From positions 74,112 to 119,231 of the forward strand of contig JAFRRH010000014.1 of NCBI GenBank assembly GCA_017428215.1: a DNA stretch of 45,120 nucleotides, given 5' to 3'. This DNA is from Selenomonadaceae bacterium (GTDB lineage Bacteria; Bacillota; Negativicutes; Selenomonadales; Selenomonadaceae). Below are positions 33,584-41,346 of the stretch, one piece after another; the stretch's first letter is position 1; every line of letters begins with the position of its first letter. The notes under the pieces are model-generated. The model saw only the letters and a list, made by a program, of their open reading frames with translations. It did not search any database and was not told where the DNA came from. Made by a program: the position numbers and the translations under genes.

Positions 33584-33631
33584 TCTGTGTTACATACGTT
33601 CGAGATATTTTGCACATGTTTTCTTAGTAGC
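33541..33631 (-). ncRNA. Antisense RNA 1 (antitoxin-like)
   Basis: The RNA runs about 90 nt from the promoter at 33666-33638 to the shared terminator. Its 5' part (33611-33587) reads AAATATCTCGAAC..ATGTAACAC, which pairs almost perfectly with the ribosome-site/start-codon region of the peptide mRNA (about 33395-33420). The two RNAs also share the terminator stem. Ends are approximate. Confidence 0.65.
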
Positions 33632-33637
33632 AAAAAT

Positions 33638-33666
33638 AATTTATCACAAGCCTAATTTTTTGTCAA
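33638..33666 (-). promoter_or_regulatory. Promoter of antisense RNA 1
   Basis: Reverse strand TTGACA (33666-33661), 17 bases, TAAATT (33643-33638). Confidence 0.75.
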
Positions 33667-33669
33667 GGC

Positions 33670-33761
33670 AAAACGAAGACCCCGTACAGTTCCTCAAGCT
33701 GCGCGGGGTTTTCGTTTGTGTTACATACGTTCGAGTTATTTTATAAGTGTTTTTTAATAGC
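33670..33761 (-). ncRNA. Antisense RNA 2 (duplicate antitoxin-like RNA)
   Basis: A second copy of the RNA gene lies 130 bp further on: same promoter, same 5' complementarity block (33743-33718, one base differing in TCGAGTTATTT), and its own terminator ACCCCG...CGGGGT with TCTTCG/TTTTCG flanks at 33670-33713. It can only act in trans on the peptide mRNA. Ends are approximate. Confidence 0.6.
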
Positions 33762-33767
33762 AAAAAT

Positions 33768-33796
33768 GATTTATCATAAGCTTTAATATTTGTCAA
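33768..33796 (-). promoter_or_regulatory. Promoter of antisense RNA 2
   Basis: Reverse strand TTGACA (33796-33791), 17 bases, TAAATC (33773-33768). Confidence 0.72.
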
Positions 33797-33845
33797 GGTA
33801 AGTGCGCCTTTACAAAAAAAACTTTCGTTGATAAAATTGCTAGCC

Positions 33846-34634
33846 ATGAAGAGCAAAGTAAAAAATTTCGACGCCACGCCTTTTGACTTGACAAATATTT
33901 TTGATTCGGTACAATCATTGCACTTGACGAATTCGCCGCGAGAAAAGCTCGTAGTGATTTTAGGAGCGACGTCGACGGGCAAAAGTTCATTGGCATTGAC
34001 GCTTGCAGAAAAATTCGACACGGAAATAATTTCGGCGGACTCAATGGCGGTTTACAAAAATTTCAACGTGGGAACAGCTAAGCCGTCGCAAGCGGAATTG
34101 GAGCGCGTACCACATCATCTGATAAATATCTTGGACGCGGAAGAAAAATTTAGCGTCGGAGAATTTGTTAGACGTGCGCGACCGATAATTTCCGAAATTA
34201 ATCTGCGCGAGAAAATTCCAATCGTGGCGGGCGGCACGGGGCTTTATATTCAAGCACTCGTCGAAGGCTACGAATTGAGCGCAGGCAAAAGTTTAATCAG
34301 TCACTACAAGCAGACGGGCGAATTAACCTACGACGCATTGATTTACGGTTTGACAAGCGACCGCGCAGAGCTTTACGACAGAATTAATCAGCGGACAGAA
34401 AAAATGTTTGCGGACGGCTTGATTGACGAAGTTAAAAATTTATTGGCAAGCGGAATAAGTCCAAACGCTCAAGCAATGCTCGGTATCGGATATAAGGAGA
34501 CAGTCGAATATCTTAAGGGCGGCGCGACGCTCGAAGAAACAATTTCAAAAATCGCTCAAGCCACAAGAAATTTCGCCAAACGTCAGCTCACGTGGTATCG
34601 GCGAATGAAATATATAACGTGGTTGAAAATTTAA
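33846..34634 (+). CDS. miaA: tRNA dimethylallyltransferase, internally shortened
   Basis: From ATG 33846 the product is 262 residues, against about 310 for the family. The P-loop LVVILGATSTGKSSLAL, IISADSMAVYKNFNVGTAKP, VPHHLINILD, IVAGGTGLYIQALVEGY and the C-terminal AMLGIGYKE...TRNFAKRQLTWYRRM are all present. After LVEGY the sequence jumps to ELSAGKSLISHYKQ, the segment that normally follows RALEVYEL; the helical insertion with its IHPND..R..RALE motif is missing. MiaA prenylates A37 of UNN-reading tRNAs. The start is uncertain: no ribosome site precedes the ATG, and a TTGACA-N16-TACAAT promoter-like pair lies within the first codons, so translation may begin at TTG 33924. The hfq gene follows as usual. 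Confidence 0.85.
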   Translation: MKSKVKNFDATPFDLTNIFDSVQSLHLTNSPREKLVVILGATSTGKSSLALTLAEKFDTEIISADSMAVYKNFNVGTAKPSQAELERVPHHLINILDAEEKFSVGEFVRRARPIISEINLREKIPIVAGGTGLYIQALVEGYELSAGKSLISHYKQTGELTYDALIYGLTSDRAELYDRINQRTEKMFADGLIDEVKNLLASGISPNAQAMLGIGYKETVEYLKGGATLEETISKIAQATRNFAKRQLTWYRRMKYITWLKI

Positions 34635-34659
34635 TGCTTTGCAAAGGAGAGATTTTTAA

Positions 34660-34956
34660 ATGGCAACAAAACTCATCAATCTGCAGGAAAATTTCTTAAA
34701 CCAGGCGCGCAAGGAAAATGTGCCCGTGACGATTCATCTTGTGAACGGCTTCCAAATTAAGGGCATGATTCGCGGTTTCGACCAGTTCACGGTAGTTATC
34801 GACGCAATGGGACGCCAGCAAATGGTCTTCAAGCACGCAATTTCGACGATTACGCCTGCAAGACCGCTGGGCGCAACCAAACCGCAGGAAGAAAAGGAAA
34901 AGTCTGAGGAAGCCGCCGCACCTGCTGAGGAAAAAGCAGAGGTCAAAGCGGAGTAA
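34660..34956 (+). CDS. hfq: RNA chaperone Hfq
   Basis: The 98-residue protein has the Sm1 core ([42 protein letters not shown]) and Sm2 ([11 protein letters not shown]). Hfq hexamers help small RNAs pair with mRNAs. The C-terminal 30 residues are an acidic, Glu/Ala/Lys-rich tail ([18 protein letters not shown]), unlike the tail of E. coli Hfq. It follows miaA by 25 nt with AAAGGAGAG; the miaA-hfq order is widely conserved. Confidence 0.96.
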   Translation: MATKLINLQENFLNQARKENVPVTIHLVNGFQIKGMIRGFDQFTVVIDAMGRQQMVFKHAISTITPARPLGATKPQEEKEKSEEAAAPAEEKAEVKAE

Positions 34957-34982
34957 AATTTCTTTTCGGCGAGGCAGATAAA

Positions 34983-35408
34983 ATGGTTCGAGGCTTTGAG
35001 ATTCTCGGAGGATACGACGGAATTCACCTTCCGACACGCAAAACGGCTTTCAGTGCAGGTTACGACCTGGAGGCGGCAGAAAATATTCGTGTGACGGATA
35101 AAAAAATTTCGCTCGTGCCGACGGGGCTCAAAGCCTTTTTTCCTGCCGATGAGGTTTTGCTAATTTATCTGCGCTCAAGCATTGCCGTAAAGCACAATTT
35201 ATTTTTGGCGAACGGTGTCGGCGTGATTGACGCGGATTATCGCGACCATATAATTTTGCCGGTGATAAGTTTAGGCGGCGAATTTGAAATTAAACGCGGC
35301 ATGAGGATTGCGCAAGGTATTTTCCAAAAATATTTGACGGTTGACGGAGATAAAATCGGCGTTGGCGAAGTTAGGCGAGGGCGTTTCGGTTCTACAGGGG
35401 ATTTTTAA
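34983..35408 (+). CDS. dut: dUTP diphosphatase
   Basis: The 141-residue protein carries the five trimeric dUTPase motifs: AGYDLEA, YLRSSIAVKH, NGVGVIDADYRDHI (uracil pocket), RGMRIAQGIF and the C-terminal RGRFGSTGDF arm. It hydrolyses dUTP to dUMP, keeping uracil out of DNA. The ribosome site (GGCGAGG) is modest. It lies between hfq and the AIPR gene and is 17 nt from the latter, so the two may share a transcript. Confidence 0.93.
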   Translation: MVRGFEILGGYDGIHLPTRKTAFSAGYDLEAAENIRVTDKKISLVPTGLKAFFPADEVLLIYLRSSIAVKHNLFLANGVGVIDADYRDHIILPVISLGGEFEIKRGMRIAQGIFQKYLTVDGDKIGVGEVRRGRFGSTGDF

Positions 35409-35425
35409 CGGAATGGAGATAAAAA

Positions 35426-37291
35426 ATGCCTACAGAAACAGCATACGATTATATTGCAGAAAAAATTAACTCAATGAAATATAATTATCCTTCTCTTCGC
35501 GACAAGCCGGATTATTATGTATTTTCCGCACTCTACATTAAAGTTGCGTTTTATAAAAACCCTGAGGCACCTCTGAGCGAAAATGACTTTAGCAAAATGA
35601 TAGTCGACAGCTCAAACGATTGCGGCATGGATATTCTTTTGATGGATCCTCGTTCGGACGACAAAGACCTCGTTATCGGGCAAGCAAAATTCTGTAAGAC
35701 TATCACGTCTGACGAAGTGCTTAACGCCATGCGCAAAATGGCAGACGGCTATAAGGATTTAAAAGAAGGGCACTACGAGCGGACTAATGAACGACTTAGT
35801 AGCCGTTTCATTGAACTGGAGGATAAAATTGATGAGGACTCGAAAATCCGTTTTGTTTTCTATACGAGTGCGCCAAAGCTAAATAATCGAACCGTAGAGC
35901 GGATTAAAACCAAATTCCTTGAGGCATTTCTCGACACCGACGCGATCGAAGTTCAAATACTTTTTGCTACTGACATAAAAAAAGAAATTGACGAGGCGGC
36001 GTCTTGGAAGTCTATCGTAGATAACGGTAAGATTAGCATAGAAAAACGTGCAGACCACCCTAAAAATTATTTGTTGTATGGAGATAATGCTGTGATTGTC
36101 AGCGTGTCCGCATTCTCAATCAAGAAACTTTATGCCGAGCACAAAACAAACTTGTTAGCTCTTAATCTTCGATACCATATTAAGGAAAGAAAACGTGACG
36201 GTGTTGACAATGCCATAAAAACCACCATCGAAAACAATCCCGAATCCTTTTGGCTCAAGAATAACGGTATAACCATAATCTGCGACGAGTTCAGAATTGA
36301 CGGCATGGTTGTACATCTTCACAACTTTTCAATCGTCAACGGCGGGCAGACCACATTTCAACTTTACAAAAATGATAAAGTCAACTCTGCAAATGACTTT
36401 TACCTTCCCTGCAAGATTATAAGAAATGTTTACACGAGTAAGGACGAGAAAGCCGCCTTCAGTTTGGCAATAGCTCAAGCCGCCAATTCCCAAAAGCCAA
36501 TCACTCAAGACGACTTGAAAGTCAATACGCCCGAACAAATAAGTTTTGCGCGTGAAATGCGTGCCGTAGGTGTATTCTATCAAACCAAACGTGGTGAAAA
36601 AGTTCCTTCAAGACAATATCCCGAAGATTATCGTAGAACCAAGCTGGAGGAAGTCGGCAAGCTGTGCATGGCGGCGATATTTCAAATGCCGTGTGTAAGC
36701 AGAAATAAAAAGAAGATGATTTATCAAGACAGATATTACAAGTATATCTTCATTGAGAACCAACCGCAGGTCGCAAAAATCTGCAAAGAGTTACTTTACA
36801 TTAATCACTACTTTAAGGAAACGTTTAAACCTAAATTCAAACGTGACAACGAAAATGAGGAAGACGCCGAGACAAGGCTTCCTCTTGCCAACAAAGCCAG
36901 GACAATCTGCATCGCTTTCACGGCTCTCGCGGCAAGGTATCATCAAGGCAACATCACTGAACAAGATTTAAGCATAATAAAAGCGGCGGCTATCTCGCAA
37001 TCCGACTCAGCCGCTGATGATTTGTACAAGGTCGTGCGCGACATCGGAGAAATAAACTCTTTGCTTCCTAAGCAACTGTCTGAAGATATGAATTTATACG
37101 ACGCGGCATTGGATAAACTCTTCACAGCGATTATCGAAGAAGGTATCTCCGCTTATTCTTATGCTCGTGATAATAATCCGACTTTGACGGCGAACAGCTT
37201 CTTGCAAAATGATAAAAATTATTATCGACTTCTGAAAAGCGGTTGGAACAGAATAAAAAGAGCGATACGAGAAACTTTCGCCAACATTTAG
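35426..37291 (+). CDS. AIPR (abortive infection phage resistance) family protein
   Basis: The 621-residue protein shows the AIPR-domain motifs NNPESFWLKNNGITIICDEF at about residue 275 and SIVNGGQTTFQLYKN at about 305, preceded by a region with DCGMDILLMDPRSDDKDLVIGQAKF. That last segment resembles a restriction-endonuclease-like fold (D...QxK). The family is named from a lactococcal phage-resistance gene and is often found in defence islands. Start ATG follows ATGGAGAT. Codon use is slightly different from the dut and aroA genes. Defence is inferred from the family, together with the type III system 2 kb upstream. Confidence 0.82.
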   Translation: MPTETAYDYIAEKINSMKYNYPSLRDKPDYYVFSALYIKVAFYKNPEAPLSENDFSKMIVDSSNDCGMDILLMDPRSDDKDLVIGQAKFCKTITSDEVLNAMRKMADGYKDLKEGHYERTNERLSSRFIELEDKIDEDSKIRFVFYTSAPKLNNRTVERIKTKFLEAFLDTDAIEVQILFATDIKKEIDEAASWKSIVDNGKISIEKRADHPKNYLLYGDNAVIVSVSAFSIKKLYAEHKTNLLALNLRYHIKERKRDGVDNAIKTTIENNPESFWLKNNGITIICDEFRIDGMVVHLHNFSIVNGGQTTFQLYKNDKVNSANDFYLPCKIIRNVYTSKDEKAAFSLAIAQAANSQKPITQDDLKVNTPEQISFAREMRAVGVFYQTKRGEKVPSRQYPEDYRRTKLEEVGKLCMAAIFQMPCVSRNKKKMIYQDRYYKYIFIENQPQVAKICKELLYINHYFKETFKPKFKRDNENEEDAETRLPLANKARTICIAFTALAARYHQGNITEQDLSIIKAAAISQSDSAADDLYKVVRDIGEINSLLPKQLSEDMNLYDAALDKLFTAIIEEGISAYSYARDNNPTLTANSFLQNDKNYYRLLKSGWNRIKRAIRETFANI

Positions 37292-37299
37292 GAGGTTCA

Positions 37300-37356
37300 A
37301 TGGATTTATTCATTAGAGTTGATGATGATAAAAAAATTGAACAGCACATATCATAA
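37300..37356 (+). CDS. 18-residue ORF after the AIPR gene
   Basis: An ATG with GGAGG four bases upstream opens an 18-codon frame (MDLFIRVDDDKKIEQHIS) starting 8 nt after the AIPR stop. It has no hydrophobic character. It may be a real leader or small protein, or the remnant of a lost gene. Confidence 0.3.
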   Translation: MDLFIRVDDDKKIEQHIS

Positions 37357-37374
37357 TCGTAAAAAGGTAAGGGA

Positions 37375-38661
37375 ATGCATATGAAAAAAATTTTACCATT
37401 GAATCACGAACTGCGCGGCGATATTGAAATTCCTGGCGATAAATCAATTTCGCACCGCGCTATAATTTTGTCTAGCTTAGGTGACACTCCAGTTGAGGTG
37501 TCAAATTTTTTAGCAGGCGCGGATTGTCTGTCAACTGTCGCTTGCATGCGGGAATTGGGCGCGGAAATCGAACAATCAGGCGGAAATTTTTTAATAAAAG
37601 GGCACGGACTTAACGGACTGCGCGAGCCAGAAAATGTTTTAGACGCGGGCAACTCTGGCACGACGCTAAGATTATTAATGGGTTTGCTTGCAACGCAAAA
37701 ATTTTTATCAACGTTCACTGGCGACGCTTCACTAAGGCGGCGACCAATGGCAAGAGTTATCAAGCCGCTGTCACAAATGGGCGCGACAATTTTTGGGCGC
37801 AACGACAATAAAAATTTACCGATAACAATTTTGCCCGCCGAAAAAAAATTGCGCGGAATAACTTATGAAATGCCCGTTGCCTCCGCGCAGGTCAAATCAG
37901 CACTGCTTTTGGCAGGGCTTTATGCTGAGGGCACTACGACTATAATTGAGCCTGCGCCGTCAAGAGATCATTCAGAAAAAATGTTGGAGGCATTTGGAGC
38001 GCGGCTTGAAAAATCCAGCAACGCGATAAAAATTTTCCCAACAGAAAAACTTACCGCACCCGAAAAAATTTCCGTACCTGGCGATATATCTTCGGCGGCT
38101 TATTGGCTGGTACTCGCAACGATTCTTGAAGGTTCCGACGTTATTATCATAAATGTCGGCGTAAACGATACGCGCACGGGAATTTTGGACGTGTTAAAAA
38201 ATATGGGCGCGAAGTTTGAAATTTTAAATGAGCGGACTTCTGGCGGCGAACAGATTGCCGATTTAAAAGTTGTCTCGTCGAAACTGCGCGGCATTGAGTT
38301 TGGCGGAGAAATTATTCCGCGTCTGATTGATGAAATTCCTGCGCTTGCTGTAGCCGCCGCCTTTGCAGAGGGCACGACGATTATCCGCGACGTTAAAGAG
38401 TTGCGCGTTAAAGAAACTGACAGATTAGCCGCCATTGTCGAAGAGTTTAATAAAATATCGCCCGAAACTTTTACAGCAACGGACGACAGTTTGATTATTC
38501 GTGGCGGACGTGAAAAATTTTTCGCTGAATGCAAAACCCGCGCAGATCATCGAATGGCAATGTCACTTGCGATTTTCGGCGCGGCGGCTAAGGGTGTTAC
38601 TTTAGACGAAACCGATTGCGTTAAAATTTCTTATCCGAATTTCTTTGAGACGCTGATATAA
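37375..38661 (+). CDS. aroA: 5-enolpyruvylshikimate-3-phosphate synthase
   Basis: The 428-residue protein contains GDKSISHRAIILSSL, DAGNSGTTLRLLMGLLA, LRRRPMARVIKPLSQMGA, ASAQVKSALLLAGLYAEG, SRDHSEKMLEAFGA, DISSAAYWLV and ELRVKETDRLAAI. These mark AroA, which joins PEP and shikimate-3-phosphate in aromatic amino-acid synthesis. Two in-frame ATGs (37375, 37381) share AAGG-type ribosome sites; either could be used. Other aro genes are not adjacent. Confidence 0.96.
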   Translation: MHMKKILPLNHELRGDIEIPGDKSISHRAIILSSLGDTPVEVSNFLAGADCLSTVACMRELGAEIEQSGGNFLIKGHGLNGLREPENVLDAGNSGTTLRLLMGLLATQKFLSTFTGDASLRRRPMARVIKPLSQMGATIFGRNDNKNLPITILPAEKKLRGITYEMPVASAQVKSALLLAGLYAEGTTTIIEPAPSRDHSEKMLEAFGARLEKSSNAIKIFPTEKLTAPEKISVPGDISSAAYWLVLATILEGSDVIIINVGVNDTRTGILDVLKNMGAKFEILNERTSGGEQIADLKVVSSKLRGIEFGGEIIPRLIDEIPALAVAAAFAEGTTIIRDVKELRVKETDRLAAIVEEFNKISPETFTATDDSLIIRGGREKFFAECKTRADHRMAMSLAIFGAAAKGVTLDETDCVKISYPNFFETLI

Positions 38662-38668
38662 ATTCAAA

Positions 38669-38704
38669 AGCCCGCCTCGATTGTGAGGTGGGCTAATTTT
38701 TTAT
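38669..38704. terminator. Bidirectional terminator after aroA
   Basis: AGCCCGCCTC-GATTGT-GAGGTGGGCT followed by AATTTTTTATTT, between the convergent aroA and the small minus-strand gene. Confidence 0.8.
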
Positions 38705-38907
38705 TTGCCAATATTCGCCACTTTTAACAGCTCCGCAACCTTAACTTTATCGGAAGGATTTTTATCGTCCAAAAATTTTATCAAATTCATTACGGCTTTA
38801 ATCGCTTCGAGATCGGGTTGCTCCAATTCGTCTGGGTCGTGATGTGCACCAATCATCCGTTCCCAATAAATTTTGTCAAGCAGTTTGATAGTTTCTTTTG
38901 CCGTCAT
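38701..38907 (-). CDS. Small hypothetical protein, 68 residues
   Basis: The ATG at 38907 follows AAAAGGGGAATAAAA. The protein starts MTAKETIKLLDKIYWERM and contains HHDPDELEQPDLEAIKAVMNLIKFLDD, a predominantly helical soluble sequence. No family is recognised. It shares a terminator with aroA and lies next to the start of the decayed phage region. Confidence 0.65.
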   Translation of the reverse strand: MTAKETIKLLDKIYWERMIGAHHDPDELEQPDLEAIKAVMNLIKFLDDKNPSDKVKVAELLKVANIGK

Positions 38908-39010
38908 TTTTATTCCCCTTTTAAAAAAAATTTTCTTCGTAGATGTGACTTGTACAGTTAATTAGCCGAAAATTTTTGCTAAACTGTAACATAAAAGGAG
39001 GCGAATTGCA

Positions 39011-39061
39011 ATGCAAGACAAATCTTTTATCCAAAACATCGCGTTACAACTAGCTTTGTAA
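39011..39061 (+). CDS. 16-residue ORF, possibly a truncated gene
   Basis: AAAGGAGGCG precedes an ATG opening only 16 codons (MQDKSFIQNIALQLAL). The strong ribosome site suggests the 5' end of a gene cut off where the phage remnant begins. Confidence 0.3.
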   Translation: MQDKSFIQNIALQLAL

Positions 39062-39356
39062 AATTTTTGTAGTCTACCTGTAGTCTACGTATTGAACCTA
39101 TAAAGCTTTTTAATCGTAAAGAATGTTTGCCGAATTGAGCCGCTAAGATAGCGTCAGCAGGAGTAAGCGCGTAGGAGTAATGATAAGCTCCGCACTTCAA
39201 GCCAGCGGCACGGGCACCATTAACATTACGTTGAAAAGTTTCGTCAAAGCCGTTTTTGCCGTAACCAGTTCTGAAGATAGCAAAATCAATGCCAGCGTCT
39301 TTAAGGGCGTGCCAATTGACGACGCCATTGTGAAAATAAATGTCTACACCTTTCAT
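39027..39356 (-). pseudogene. Truncated GH25-family endolysin
   Basis: The first 73 residues (MKGVDIYFHNGVVNWHALK, DFAIFRTGYGKNGFDETF, GLKCGAYHYSYALTPADAILAA) match the start of glycoside hydrolase family 25 phage lysozymes, with GVD and the YHYSYA strand. Such enzymes have about 190 catalytic residues or more. From about 39139 the frame runs into unrelated sequence ending at 39027. The gene has lost its catalytic C-terminal half, so it is a phage lysis-module remnant. Confidence 0.75.
39069..39088. repeat. Tandem 9-bp direct repeat at the edge of the phage remnant
   Basis: GTAGTCTAC occurs twice, two bases apart (39069-39077 and 39080-39088). Confidence 0.6.
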
Positions 39357-39368
39357 TTGAATAAATCC

Positions 39369-39735
39369 TTAAGCGGTAATGGTAATGTCAACGGAGCAGG
39401 CTTTATAGTTTTCGGTCTCGGTGAATCCGACTTTAAAAGCGACAGGTCACGTGGGAGCAGTGGCGTAGTGAGGTTTAACGGCAATAACTGAGCCGTTCTT
39501 GAGTATCTTAAAGCGCAAGTTGCTTGTCAAAATAACGTCGCTGTCTAAGACCAAATCGCCGTCGCCCGAATAAGTGAGGTTGCAATTAGAACCAACCTTA
39601 CTTCCATTTTCGTCTTCGGTGAAAGCCGCCGCGCTGATATGTTCAGCCAAAGAGAAAATATGTTTAACCTTAACAACTTCATCGGGATATTTCTCCCTAA
39701 AAACAAACGGACAGGAGAAAAGCCCGCCCGCCGTT
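39369..39735 (-). pseudogene. Phage structural gene remnant with in-frame TGA
   Basis: An open frame with no proper start at its 5' end reads GLFSCPFVFREKYPDEVVKV, HIFSLAEHISAAAFTEDE and ends IAVKPHYATAPT before a TGA (39449-39447). The same frame then continues PVAFKVGFTETENYKACSVD to a TAA at 39369. A single nonsense codon splits the gene and its N-terminus is lost. It ends 13 nt before the endolysin ATG. No precise family is known; it belongs to the tail/lysis module by position. Confidence 0.6.
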
Positions 39736-39753
39736 TAAGAGTTAAATCAAGAA

Positions 39754-40522
39754 TTAGTCTCCGCCATTACCGCCCGCAACAGTCCCGAAAATATTATCGA
39801 GCATGGTAGTAATATCAGCGTCAACAGCAAAGGAAATCCCGCTATCGACAAGGTTGCCGTTGGCGTCAAGCGTGGCGATATTACCAGCAGTAGCATTGGC
39901 AACTTTGTCCGCCTTAGTGCTATCGGAGCCAACGTAAAGACCGTCGCTTTTGAGTTCGAGCAAATTGTCCGTGACGGCGGAAATTTTGATGCTAATAGCG
40001 TAGCCATTAACGTTGATAGAATTGTCGCCCGCTCTGATAGCTTTAATGACTTTAGCCATGTCAACAAAGCTGTATTTGACGGTAGGATTGGTCGCCTTTT
40101 ACAGCAAGCACGAGCACGGTTTTACCGTCAAGATTGGTCGCGCCGGGATAGTCGCCGCGCTAAATGCGAAGTTCTCAATAATTTCGGTGCCGAGCTGTTG
40201 AAGTGCAAGCTCTTCGGTGAAGTCGAAGGTAAAAAGTGCGGTGCGTCGCGATTTGGGAATCATCTACGGTAGAACCGCCACTTGAAGAACCGTCGCCCGA
40301 ATCAACCATAAAAGACACGACTCGAGCTTCAGCCTAACCGTCGATACAACGCAGATAAATTGTCTTGTCCTTAAAAGTGTGTTCCTGCAAAGGAGCAATC
40401 AAAATGCCACTGTTCGGTACGGCAAATGTTGTCATCTCAAGCGTGCGAATATTGCTCGCATTCCGGATAGTGCCGCTTGTCTCGCTAATTTTAGTGAAAT
40501 CTTTCGAGAGTAAATAAAGCAT
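39754..40522 (-). pseudogene. Phage fibre-like gene with in-frame TAG and frameshifts
   Basis: The start ATG (40522) follows AGGAGG and opens MLYLLSKDFTKISETSGTIR to a TAG at 40336. The same frame resumes AEARVVSFMVDSGDGSSSGG. Coding then changes frame near 40240 (to LFTFDFTEELALQQLGTE), near 40150 (to DYPGATNLDGKTVLVLAV) and near 40090 (to NPTVKYSFVDMAKVIKAI). The last frame ends with KVANATAGNIATLDANGNLVDSG, a motif common in phage head or tail fibre proteins. The gene is thus one decayed gene rather than several small ones. Confidence 0.6.
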
Positions 40523-40523
40523 T

Positions 40524-40723
40524 TTAGCCACCTCCTTTGAGAGCTTTAACGTCGTCTTCTAAATCTTTAAGCCTGCTGTCGATTAAATCCCCCCAGCGGT
40601 CAAAAGAGTTGCAAGTTTTTCCAAGTTCTTGTTGACTTGAAATAGGGTATACAAACAGATGATTACTGGCGCGGCGACATTACCGAGCGCGTGAACGAAA
40701 AGTTTTTCTGCTATTTTTATCAC
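40524..40723 (-). pseudogene. Holin-like small membrane protein, frameshifted
   Basis: The frame starting at GTG 40723 encodes KIAEKLFVHALGNVAAPVII with a hydrophobic helix and stops at 40583. Across a run of six G (40594-40589) a second frame continues DLIDSRLKDLEDDVKALKGG to TAA at 40524, overlapping the next gene. The ribosome site GGGGGGTGA is well placed for an ATA codon (40714) that may have been ATG. Size, membrane helix and position before an endolysin suggest a phage holin. Confidence 0.5.
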
Positions 40724-40728
40724 CCCCC

Positions 40729-40921
40729 TTAATTGGAAAGAGCAAGGATTTCCCCTTTGTATGTAACACACACCAGACGCCCTATAACCATTCGGTAAAA
40801 CGAACGAGTTGTACCAGTTAACCCCGTTCCACCGAATAGCAACGACAGGAGTTGTTGCTGTCATAGTAAAGGGCAAAATCATGTTTTCGCCATTGTGTCT
40901 GATAGTTAACCTAAGTACAGT
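40729..40921 (-). pseudogene. Separated C-terminal part of the repeat protein gene
   Basis: Directly after the TAA ending the repeat protein, the same frame continues TVLRLTIRHNGENMILPFTM and TTPVVAIRWNGVNWYNSFV. A shift near 40790 then gives VCVTYKGEILALSN before TAA at 40729. This looks like the original C-terminal domain of the upstream gene. Confidence 0.5.
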
Positions 40922-41344
40922 TTACTTTTCGCGTATTACCAAATTAAATGCAAACGCTTCGGGCTTAATGTGGAATCCATTGTCAGCACCCACTAAGAAT
41001 TCAAACGCAAATGCTTTTGATTTAATATGGAATCCATTATCAACACCAGCTAAAAACTCAAACGCGAACGCTTCAGGTTTAATGTGAAAGCCATTGTCAG
41101 CACCTACCGTGAATTCAAAGGCAAAAGCTTCAGGCTTAACGTGAAAACCTTTTATTTCATTTTCAGGCGTGACAATAATCGCATAAGTCTCTGGTTTGAC
41201 GTGGAATCCGCCTTTTGTAGATGTCGAGGAAGTAGCCGCCATTAGCTTAAACGCGAATATCTCTGACTTAACGTGAAAGCCGCTGTCAGCATTTTCCGAA
41301 AATTCAAATGTAAATATTTCTGGCTTGATGTTAAAACCGTCCAT
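40922..41344 (-). CDS. Repeat protein with seven GFHxKPE-type units
   Basis: The ATG at 41344 overlaps the end of the preceding gene. The 140-residue product consists of seven units of about 19-24 residues, each starting G-F-(H/N)-(V/I)-K-(P/S)-E and continuing with alternating hydrophobic residues (for example GFHVKPEAFAFEFTVGADN). The last four units are the most alike. The pattern suggests stacked beta strands, as in a phage tail or surface fibre. It ends in a TAA beyond which the frame continues, so it may be a truncated form of a longer protein. No known family is recognised. Confidence 0.65.
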   Translation of the reverse strand: MDGFNIKPEIFTFEFSENADSGFHVKSEIFAFKLMAATSSTSTKGGFHVKPETYAIIVTPENEIKGFHVKPEAFAFEFTVGADNGFHIKPEAFAFEFLAGVDNGFHIKSKAFAFEFLVGADNGFHIKPEAFAFNLVIREK

Positions 41345-41346
41345 AA

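Noticed and set aside
39369..41344. Stop-codon reassignment in the phage genes
   Set aside because: TGA, TAG and TAA are all found in frame, along with frameshifts; one altered code cannot explain all of them, so decay is simpler.
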